Position numbers and translations under genes: made by a program. Positions 1 to 5,823 of a stretch of 7,339 nucleotides of DNA are shown here, piece by piece. The notes under the pieces are model-generated. The model saw only the letters and a list, made by a program, of their open reading frames with translations, made no database searches and was not told where the DNA came from. How positions within the stretch are numbered: the first letter of the stretch is position 1; every line of letters starts with the position of its first letter. Source of the DNA: Gemmatimonadaceae bacterium (GTDB taxonomy: Bacteria > Gemmatimonadota > Gemmatimonadetes > Gemmatimonadales > Gemmatimonadaceae); assembly GCA_025356185.1 (NCBI GenBank), contig JANXUN010000216.1:1-7339 (forward strand), read 5' to 3'.

Positions 1-126
1 GGCGGCGCGCGTGAGCGCCGCGTCTGCGAGAAGCGGTGTGATGTCCTTAAAAGTGATGCCAGCTGTAGGAAAATCGGCGACGTCGCGAATCGCTTTCCGA
101 ATTCGTTGATCGATGTCGCTGTGCAC
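1..126 (-). CDS. apt: Adenine phosphoribosyltransferase, N-terminal part (cut by window edge)
   Basis: Apt transfers adenine onto PRPP to give AMP and pyrophosphate, a cytoplasmic purine-salvage step. Only the first 42 codons lie in the window. They read as a start Val/Met followed by HSDIDQRIRKAIRDVADFP and then TAGITFKDITPLLADAAL. This matches the well-known Apt N-terminus, where an 'IR.VPDFPkPGI.F.DITPLL' block precedes the first sheet. I choose the GTG at 126..124. It lies 5 bases after the TGA of the preceding hypothetical gene, no better start is in frame upstream, and the Apt homology begins within a few residues. No clear Shine-Dalgarno is visible, so translation may depend on coupling to the upstream gene. 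The PRPP-binding motif and the rest of the enzyme are outside the window, so intactness cannot be judged. The family call rests on a short but distinctive block. Confidence 0.85.
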   Translation of the reverse strand, partial: MHSDIDQRIRKAIRDVADFPTAGITFKDITPLLADAALTRAA

Positions 127-131
127 GGTTG

Positions 132-941
132 TCAGCGACGAACGCCGAGAAGTGCCGCGAGTGCCGATGCTAGCGCGGCGGCATCCCCCATCTCTGTAGA
201 AAACCCAGGCAGTACGAGCTCGCCGTCTCGCACGCGTCGAGCCAACGATTCAAGCAACTGCGCAGCAGCTTCGGTCTGCACTGCCCCGTTTTGGCGATCA
301 ATGTTCGGTGTTTGCGCCTCTCGCTCGCGAGCCTGGGATGCCCAATGAGATGCGCTCGCCGGCGTCGCGTCAGGCGTCGACACTCCAGCAGCACGCGAGA
401 TTTGTGCGTCAGCAGGAGAAGACTCTGCGATCGAGACGGGCATGATGTCCATCATGTCGTCGTCGCTCCACGCATCGAGCGACGGGTCGGTCGACGACGA
501 TAAATGCTGATCGCGCGCCTGATGCGATGGCATCTGTCTGGACAAGTCGCTCAGTACGGAACCCGCTTCGTGTAACGACCACGCGTCATGATCGACAAAC
601 GCGTCAATCGACGGAAGCTCGTTCGACGATTCCAGATTGACCGTCTCGTGAGTCTGCTCGCTCGCGATCTCGACGGGGATATGCACAGCAGGCTCTCGTG
701 TCAACGAAGCCGTTGCGGCGACTGGCGCGCTCGTACGAACCGACGCCGGAATGTACGGCCCAACGCTCGCGCGAATCGCGTCAATCAGTATCGCATCGAC
801 GGCAGGTGACGGCGACGCTTGGGCAACAGGTCTCGCGTACGGAGCGCTACTCAGCTGCGTCAACAGTGATGTGGCATCGGCGTGCGTTGCAGCGCGCGAG
901 GTCGATGCAGATTCAGCGATCGAAGATGTGGAGATTGACAT
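132..941 (-). CDS. Hypothetical Ala/Ser/Pro-rich, probably disordered protein
   Basis: I do not recognise this 269-residue protein. It is rich in Ala, Ser, Pro and Asp, has no cysteine, and has no signal peptide or membrane segment. Most of it looks intrinsically disordered. Four parts look more ordered: an amphipathic segment at residues 49-64 (DAILIDAIRASVGPYI); a short LPSIDAF motif near 109-115 followed by Trp- and Leu-containing sequence to about 136; an acidic patch with two Met pairs near 158-168; and a C-terminal block from about 222, with a charged helix (LLESLARRVRDGEL) and then an Ala/Leu-rich helix to the end. The ATG at 941..939 is the only good start, since an in-frame TGA lies upstream at 986..984. 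The gene sits 87 bases after pcm and 5 bases before apt, so it is probably co-transcribed with apt. That a frame this long stays open with few rare codons supports real coding. No function is assigned; a scaffold or lineage-specific regulatory role would be guesswork. Confidence 0.72.
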   Translation of the reverse strand: MSISTSSIAESASTSRAATHADATSLLTQLSSAPYARPVAQASPSPAVDAILIDAIRASVGPYIPASVRTSAPVAATASLTREPAVHIPVEIASEQTHETVNLESSNELPSIDAFVDHDAWSLHEAGSVLSDLSRQMPSHQARDQHLSSSTDPSLDAWSDDDMMDIMPVSIAESSPADAQISRAAGVSTPDATPASASHWASQAREREAQTPNIDRQNGAVQTEAAAQLLESLARRVRDGELVLPGFSTEMGDAAALASALAALLGVRR

Positions 942-1028
942 GTCGCGCTCTGGGTGAGACGGGCGAGAGGCTGCGAAGATGCGTCACGACTACACGACTC
1001 GCCAGAACGCGAGCGCACAGCGGTGCGA

Positions 1029-1685
1029 CTAGGACGGCCAACCACCCGCCCCAACTAAGGGGACGAAGCGGACGGGTACGATGTCACGGCGCTCGAACGA
1101 TTCGCCCCGACGGGTGATCAAGGTGAGCATCTGTTCGTCCCTGTCCCCCAACGGAATTAACAATCGTCCGCCCTCAGCCAGCTGCGACTCAAGCGCCGGC
1201 GGCACGTGAGGCGCGCCCGCGCTGACGATCATCGCGTCGTATGGCGCGTACTCACGCCAACCGAGCGTCCCGTCGCCCAGTGACAGCGACACGTTCCGCA
1301 CCTGCGCCTCAACGAGCACGAGCCGCGCCCGATCCAGCAGCGCCGCGAATCGCTCGACGGAGAACACCTGCGCCGCAAGCTGAGCGAGCAATGCGGTCTG
1401 ATATGCTGACCCAGTCCCGATCTCCAACACTCGCTCTTGCCCGGTGAGTGCCAATTGCTCGATCGCGCGCGCGTGCACGAAGGGCTGCGAAATTGTCTGT
1501 CCGCTGCCGATCGGCAGCGCGCTGTCTTCGTACGCGCGGTGGCGTACGGTCGGCGGCACAAAGAGGTGCCGAGGGACGATGTCGATCGCGCGCAGAATGG
1601 CGAGATCCTTGATGCCTTTGTCTTGCAGCGTTTCGATGAGGCGACGGCGCGCGCCGCGAAACTCGGACTCTACGGAGCTTGCCAC
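1029..1685 (-). CDS. pcm: Protein-L-isoaspartate O-methyltransferase
   Basis: Pcm methylates isoaspartyl residues in aged proteins using S-adenosylmethionine, starting their repair in the cytoplasm. The 218-residue length is normal for the family. Visible family blocks are: the active-site strand GSGQTISQPF (60-69); SAM-binding motif I, VLEIGTGSAYQTALLA (86-101); the post-I strand VFSVER (107-112); GDGTLGW (137-143); the DAMIVSAG strand (150-157) followed by PHVPPALESQL; and GGRLLIPLG (172-180). The C-terminal VRFVPLVG is also typical. Motif I has GSA where GSG is common, a mild change. The start is GTG at 1685..1683, inside the last codons of surE, giving a 16-base overlap that suggests translational coupling. 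The surE-pcm pair is a classic stress-survival neighbourhood, also seen in proteobacteria, and it fits a repair/housekeeping role here. It ends in TAG. Confidence 0.95.
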   Translation of the reverse strand: MASSVESEFRGARRRLIETLQDKGIKDLAILRAIDIVPRHLFVPPTVRHRAYEDSALPIGSGQTISQPFVHARAIEQLALTGQERVLEIGTGSAYQTALLAQLAAQVFSVERFAALLDRARLVLVEAQVRNVSLSLGDGTLGWREYAPYDAMIVSAGAPHVPPALESQLAEGGRLLIPLGDRDEQMLTLITRRGESFERRDIVPVRFVPLVGAGGWPS

Positions 1686-2428
1686 CAGTCCGTCGCCGCG
1701 TCGAGCACGCTGTTGTGTGTGAGATCGAGATGCAGCGGCGTGATGGAGATGTAGCCATCGTGCACCGCGCGGAAGTCAGAGTCGTCGGGGCCGCTCCACT
1801 CTACCGATCCGCCACCGATCCACAAGATGTCGCGTCCCCACGGATCCTTCATGCGCGTAATTGAGTCACTGAACACACGCCGACCAAGTCGCGTGAGTCG
1901 AACGCCTTTGACGTGTTCGGCTTCAATTGCTGGCAAATTAATGTTGAGCAACGTATGCGCTGGAAACCGCGGCAGCGCCATGAGTTTGGCGATCAGCGCG
2001 CGCAACAATTCAACTTGCGATTCCAGTCGCGGATCATCTCGCAACACGCGTCCTGCAAATGACACGGCGATGCTTGGAATGCCGAGTGCAAGTCCTTCCA
2101 TTGCCGCTGCAACCGTGCCGGAGTACAGCACGTCCTCGCCCATATTGGGGCCGTGATTGATTCCGCTCACCACAAAATCCGGTCGCGCATCAAGCAATGC
2201 TTCACACGCGAGCATCACGCAATCCGTCGGCGTGCCATCGACCTGCCACCGGCGTTCGCCCAGCTGCACGGGACGCAACGGATGATGCAGGGTGAGCGAA
2301 TGACTCGTCGCGCTCTGTTCGCGATCCGGTGCGACCACGTGAATCTCGCCGAGCGGCTCGCATGCGCGTTCCAAAACGCCTAAACCGCGTGCGAGTATTC
2401 CATCATCGTTGCTCAACAAAATGCGCAT
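1670..2428 (-). CDS. surE: 5'/3'-nucleotidase SurE
   Basis: SurE is a metal-dependent phosphatase that dephosphorylates nucleoside 5'- and 3'-monophosphates, and in some species short polyphosphate; it is linked to stationary-phase survival. The 252-residue protein opens with MRILLSNDDG, placing the metal-binding Asp pair at D8 and D9. It also has APDREQSATSHSLTL with the ligand S39, VDGTPTDCV (63-71), and SGINHGPNMGEDVLYSGTV with N91 and N95 in the expected active-site loop. These positions match characterised SurE proteins closely, so the enzyme should be active. The ATG at 2428..2426 is fixed by the conserved N-terminus. It lies 6 bases after the stop of the disrupted MerR gene, and the 3' end overlaps pcm by 16 bases. 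If the nonsense codon in the MerR gene is real, polarity on surE is possible because surE seems to have only a weak ribosome site of its own. It ends in TAG. Confidence 0.97.
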   Translation of the reverse strand: MRILLSNDDGILARGLGVLERACEPLGEIHVVAPDREQSATSHSLTLHHPLRPVQLGERRWQVDGTPTDCVMLACEALLDARPDFVVSGINHGPNMGEDVLYSGTVAAAMEGLALGIPSIAVSFAGRVLRDDPRLESQVELLRALIAKLMALPRFPAHTLLNINLPAIEAEHVKGVRLTRLGRRVFSDSITRMKDPWGRDILWIGGGSVEWSGPDDSDFRAVHDGYISITPLHLDLTHNSVLDAATDWWQAP

Positions 2429-2434
2429 GTCCGT

Positions 2435-2845
2435 CTACCGCTCCGGTAAGGCGTCAGGGGAGGACACAGTTGGCGCTCTCGGCGTCCGAACTGGCCGATC
2501 GTCTAACAGTGCTTGCAACTCGGCAAGTTCGCGTTCGATCGATTCGATTGCCTGCAGTTCAAGTGCAGCGCGTGCAGCGGGCCGCAATGATCCGCCCTTG
2601 CGATGCTCATCGAGTTTTTGGCGCGCACCGTCAATCGTATACTTCTCGGTGTACAGGAGGTGTTTGACCAGCAAAATCAATTCGACTTCGCGGCGCGCAT
2701 ACACGCGATTTCCGCTCCGGTTTTTTGCCGGATTGAGCAGCTTGAACTGGCTTTCCCAATAGCGAAGCACATGCGGCTAGAGCTCCGTCAGCGCGCACAC
2801 TTCGCCGATGGAATAAAACTCTTGAATGGGTTCGCTGCGAGCCAT
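2435..2845 (-). pseudogene. MerR-family regulator gene interrupted by an in-frame TAG
   Basis: Read from ATG at 2845..2843, 4 bases after the gpsA stop, the frame gives MARSEPIQEFYSIGEVCALTEL, then TAG at codon 23 (2779..2777), then PHVLRYWESQFKLLNPAKN. It continues in the same frame through NRVYARREVELILLVKHLLY to a TAG at 2437..2435. This is the N-terminal winged helix-turn-helix of a MerR-type DNA-binding protein: 'YSIGEV' starts the first helix and 'LRYWE' the recognition helix. Residues from about 95 form a Leu/Glu-rich helix likely to dimerise (ALELQAIESIEREL), and the tail is Pro-rich. No effector-binding domain is present, as in short MerR-like regulators. The interruption is one base from AAG (Lys), the usual residue here. 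There is no frameshift, and the sequence after the stop is fully conserved in character. A GTG at 2770..2768 could restart translation to give 111 residues (2435..2770), but without the first helix that product should bind DNA poorly. The target genes are unknown. A sequencing error cannot be excluded. Confidence 0.85.
2777..2779 (-). other. Premature amber codon inside the MerR-type gene
   Basis: The plus strand shows cta at 2777..2779, which is TAG on the coding strand, in frame between CTC (Leu22) and CCG (Pro24). The surrounding residues TEL-x-PHVLRYWE match the turn of the MerR helix-turn-helix, where x is normally Lys or similar. TAG is also the terminal stop of gpsA, surE, pcm and this gene itself, so it is an ordinary stop codon in this genome. 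Only two codons (CCG, CAT) separate it from a GTG that could act as a restart. Confidence 0.9.
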
Positions 2846-2849
2846 ACGC

Positions 2850-3893
2850 CTAATCTCGCTCTGAGCGAAGTTCGCGCATCATCAGTTCGGCGATCGCCTC
2901 GCGTGGCGACTGTCCGTCAAACAGAATCCGATACGTCGCCTCGACGATTGGCATTTCGACGTTCGCGCGTTCAGCAAGTGCACGCGCACTCTGCGTGTTC
3001 AGCACGCCCTCGGCAACGCTGTCCTTACCCTCAAGCGCTTGCTCAAGTGTAAGTCCCTGACCGATCGCAACACCCACAGCGCGATTGCGTGACAGCGCGC
3101 CGGTGCACGTTAGCACCAAATCGCCCAGTCCAGCGAGTCCAGCGAAAGTCTCCGCACGCGCGCCCACGGCGACGCCCAGTCGGGTCATCTCGGCAAGTCC
3201 ACGCGTCATCAACGCAGCGCGCGGATTGAAACCGAGCCCAAGCCCGTCAAGAATTCCCGTCGCAAGCGCCATGACATTTTTCAGCGCACCGCCCAATTCC
3301 ACACCGATGACATCATCGGACGTGTACACGCGCAACGCCGACGCGCTCAGTGCGCGTTGCACGAGCTGCGCGGCTGCAGCGCGATTACTCGCCGCAACAA
3401 TTGCAGTGGGCTGACCTGACGCGACTTCGACGGCAAAGCTTGGTCCGCTCAATGCGACGACATCGTGCACAGGTGCGACGTCCGCAACGACTTCCGTCAT
3501 CAGCGCCAGTGATTCACGCTCGATGCCTTTGGTAGCAACGGCCAGCACGGCACCGTCAACAAGTTCGCGTCGACCGGCGTCGACCACACCGCGCAGCACA
3601 TGCGACGGCGCGGCATACACCACGAGCGCCGCGCCACGCAACGCTTCCTCCATTGCCGACGTTGCACGTAACGCAGGAGCGAGAGACACGCCGGCGAGAA
3701 ACCGTGGATTCTCGTGCGACGAATTGACCGCGCTTACCACATCGGTTTCTCGCGCCCACAATGTGACCGGGTGCCCATTGCGTACGAGTCGGTCGGCGAT
3801 CGCGGTGCCCCACGCGCCGGCCCCAATGACCGCACACGGAATCACCGAACGTGACACGTGATCGCCCACGAGTTCACTCATTTGCGTACTCAC
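2850..3893 (-). CDS. gpsA: Glycerol-3-phosphate dehydrogenase [NAD(P)+]
   Basis: GpsA reduces dihydroxyacetone phosphate to sn-glycerol-3-phosphate in the cytoplasm, supplying the backbone for phospholipids. Numbering from the GTG start, the Rossmann motif is VIGAGAWGTAIA (22-33), with substrate and catalytic regions PSHVLR (96-101), ATKGIE with K122, SGPSFAVEVA (149-158), GGALKNVMALATGI with the catalytic K205, and LAGLGDLVLTCTG further on. At about 347 residues it has normal length. I prefer the GTG at 3893..3891: it forms a GTGA overlap with the plsY stop, like the der/plsY junction, and has GAGG seven bases upstream. The ATG at 3881..3879, which gives 343 residues, is almost equally good. 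The frame stays open upstream to 4361, but that extension reads antisense-like Arg-rich sequence inside plsY and is not real. Its neighbour plsY uses the product of this enzyme. It ends in TAG, 4 bases before the MerR-type gene. Confidence 0.97.
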   Translation of the reverse strand: MSTQMSELVGDHVSRSVIPCAVIGAGAWGTAIADRLVRNGHPVTLWARETDVVSAVNSSHENPRFLAGVSLAPALRATSAMEEALRGAALVVYAAPSHVLRGVVDAGRRELVDGAVLAVATKGIERESLALMTEVVADVAPVHDVVALSGPSFAVEVASGQPTAIVAASNRAAAAQLVQRALSASALRVYTSDDVIGVELGGALKNVMALATGILDGLGLGFNPRAALMTRGLAEMTRLGVAVGARAETFAGLAGLGDLVLTCTGALSRNRAVGVAIGQGLTLEQALEGKDSVAEGVLNTQSARALAERANVEMPIVEATYRILFDGQSPREAIAELMMRELRSERD

Positions 3894-4510
3894 GTCGCGG
3901 CCTCGCGCGGGTTTCCCATGCGGCGCTCCGTACCTTGTTTCAGCCGCTCGATGTTGGCACGATGCGTCCAAAATACAAACGCGCACACGGCCGCACTGAC
4001 TATGACAATTGGCGTCGCACCGCGCTCGGTAATCGCGAGCACGATCGGTAACACGGCCGCGCCAACGAGGGAACCGAGCGAAACGTACCGTGAAAACGCG
4101 ACCGTTACGATGAACGCCACCATCGCGCACAGCGCAGCAATCGGCGCGAGCGCGAGAAATACACCGCTCGCGGTCGCGACCCCCTTTCCACCGCCCTTTC
4201 CCAGCAAGAAAATCGGGCGCACGTGTCCGACGATTGCGAGCACGCCGTACGCGACACCCCAGGGCCACCCCGACGCTACGCCAGCAACGGTTGGCAAGAT
4301 CAATACGGGAAGCGCGCCCTTCAGCACATCGACGACATATACGAAAACGCCCCACTTCCACCCCAACGTGCGAAAGACATTCGTCGCACCGAGGTTGCCT
4401 GAACCGACTGTTCGTAAATCGATGCCGTTTGCACGACCGACGAGGTACGCCGTGGGCATGGATCCCACGAGATACGCGAGCGTCAGTGCGAGAGCCATCG
4501 ACGCGGTCAC
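3890..4510 (-). CDS. plsY: Acyl-phosphate:glycerol-3-phosphate acyltransferase
   Basis: PlsY is an integral membrane enzyme that moves an acyl group from acyl-phosphate to the 1-position of glycerol-3-phosphate, giving lysophosphatidic acid. The 206-residue protein has hydrophobic segments near residues 5-25, 53-80, 84-97, 117-138, 143-160 and 165-182, as expected for this multi-pass family. Its three conserved loops are visible: VGSGNLGATNVFRTLG (35-50); GHVRPIFLLGKGGGKGVAT (95-113), which holds the GGKG block; and FSRYVSLGSL (139-148) with NIERLKQGTE near the C-terminus. In the second loop the usual aromatic before Pro is replaced by Arg (R98), a small oddity. The start is GTG at 4510..4508, overlapping the der TGA as GTGA; an ATG at codon 5 is the alternative. 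The downstream GTGA overlap with gpsA couples PlsY to the enzyme that makes its acceptor substrate. Confidence 0.96.
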   Translation of the reverse strand: MTASMALALTLAYLVGSMPTAYLVGRANGIDLRTVGSGNLGATNVFRTLGWKWGVFVYVVDVLKGALPVLILPTVAGVASGWPWGVAYGVLAIVGHVRPIFLLGKGGGKGVATASGVFLALAPIAALCAMVAFIVTVAFSRYVSLGSLVGAAVLPIVLAITERGATPIVIVSAAVCAFVFWTHRANIERLKQGTERRMGNPREAAT

Positions 4511-5823
4511 TCGAGAGGACTCTTACGTTTCATGAGTATGCGCAGCGGCGATCCAAGGAATCCAAACTTCTCGCGCAACTGATTGTGGATGTAACGCAAA
4601 TAGTGTTCAGGAATCAGCTCTGGATGATTGCCGAAAAACGCAAACGTAGGCGGTTCGACTTCAACCTGAGTTGCATAGTTGAGTTTGACTTCGCGTCCCG
4701 CAGCCTGCGGTGGTTGCAGCTTGGCAATGATCTCTTGCAGCGCATCGTTCACATGTGACGTCGTGATGCGACGCTCGCGTTGTTCTTGTACCGCCAACGC
4801 GATGTCCAACACCTTGGTCACCCGCATACCAGTCTTTGCGGACGTGAACAAATACGGCACATTCGCGAGATACGGCGCCTTTTCTATGACACCCTTCTTA
4901 AACTTTTCAGCGCTTTTGTCGGTCTTGTCTTCGTACAAGTCCCACTTATTGAGCACCAACACCAATCCACGTCCCGCTTCCCACGCCATCGTCGCGATCT
5001 TGAGATCCTGATTCTGCAATCCCTCAGTGGCGTCGATCATGAGCAAGCACACGTCCGAGCTATCGATGGCGCGACGCGTGCGCAGCGCAGCGTAAAATTC
5101 CACGCCGTCATCGATTTTGGATTGACGTCGCAATCCGGCCGTATCAACAAACACCAAGTCGCGATCTTTGTAGCGCATCGGAGCATCGATGGAGTCGCGG
5201 GTCGTGCCAGCGGCATCGTGTACGACCAGTCGCTCTTCACCCAACAAGCGATTCACGAATGAGGACTTGCCGACATTCGGGCGCCCGATCACGGCGATCC
5301 TAATTGCATCGCTCGAGTCTTGCGGCGATTCAGGGATTTTTGCAATCACGGCATCGAGCAGGTCACCAGACCCCTTGCCGTTTTGCGCAGACACCGGAAA
5401 CACGTCGCCCGCGCCGAGTCGATAGAACTCGTAAAAGTCGCTGCTTTCTGGTATGTCGACTTTATTGGCAACGATGACGAACGGTTTCTTGGCTTGCCGC
5501 AAGAGATCGACGATGCGCGAGTCGCTTGGATGCACACCGATCTTGGCGTCGACAACCAACATCATGAGATCCGCTTCATCGATCGCCTGCATGACTTGTT
5601 TACGAATCTCGTTGTCCATTGGGACTTTGGAATCTTCAACAAGTCCACCCGTATCAACGAGCCAAAAGCTCGTACCCGCCCAATCGGCTTGTCCGAAATG
5701 TCGATCGCGTGTGGTGCCCGCTTCGTCACTGACGATGGCGGTTGCTTCGCCGATGAGGCGATTAAATAAATGGGACTTCCCAACGTTTGGGCGTCCGACG
5801 ATAGCTACAACAGGGAGACTCAT
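4507..5823 (-). CDS. der: Ribosome-assembly GTPase Der (EngA)
   Basis: Der is an essential two-G-domain GTPase that acts in maturation of the 50S ribosomal subunit. The 438-residue product has normal length. G domain 1 shows GRPNVGKS (10-17), DTGG (57-60), NKVD (120-123) and SAQ (145-147). G domain 2 shows GRPNVGKS (180-187), DTAG (227-230), NKWD (292-295) and SAK (328-330). The C-terminal KH-like domain follows, with PPTFAFFGNHPELIPEHYLRY (391-411) and the ending FGFLGSPLRILMKRK. The residue after the first P-loop is His (GKSH) where Ser, Thr or Ala is more usual; all catalytic motifs are otherwise present. The ATG at 5823..5821 is chosen because MSLPVVAIVGRP is the usual N-terminus and it overlaps the upstream TGA as ATGA. 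The frame is open further upstream to 5964, but that is Arg-rich out-of-frame DUF512 sequence. Confidence 0.98.
   Translation of the reverse strand: MSLPVVAIVGRPNVGKSHLFNRLIGEATAIVSDEAGTTRDRHFGQADWAGTSFWLVDTGGLVEDSKVPMDNEIRKQVMQAIDEADLMMLVVDAKIGVHPSDSRIVDLLRQAKKPFVIVANKVDIPESSDFYEFYRLGAGDVFPVSAQNGKGSGDLLDAVIAKIPESPQDSSDAIRIAVIGRPNVGKSSFVNRLLGEERLVVHDAAGTTRDSIDAPMRYKDRDLVFVDTAGLRRQSKIDDGVEFYAALRTRRAIDSSDVCLLMIDATEGLQNQDLKIATMAWEAGRGLVLVLNKWDLYEDKTDKSAEKFKKGVIEKAPYLANVPYLFTSAKTGMRVTKVLDIALAVQEQRERRITTSHVNDALQEIIAKLQPPQAAGREVKLNYATQVEVEPPTFAFFGNHPELIPEHYLRYIHNQLREKFGFLGSPLRILMKRKSPLE

Noticed and set aside
942..1028. The 87-base gap between pcm and the hypothetical gene, checked for a promoter, terminator or small RNA.
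   Set aside because: It has a short direct repeat (AGTCGTG twice in 15 bases) and a weak 5-base stem, but no convincing hexamers, T run or tRNA-like fold.
3894..4361. N-terminal extension of the gpsA frame, giving about 503 residues.
   Set aside because: The extension lies entirely inside plsY, reads as Arg/Cys-rich shadow sequence, and precedes the conserved GpsA Rossmann start.
3858..4535. Long plus-strand open frame (225 codons) opposite plsY, with similar plus-strand frames opposite the hypothetical gene (698..1117) and der (4234..4758).
   Set aside because: They mirror the codon bias of strongly supported minus-strand genes. Their translations are Arg/Thr/Ser-rich without any family motif, and they have no ribosome sites or operon context.
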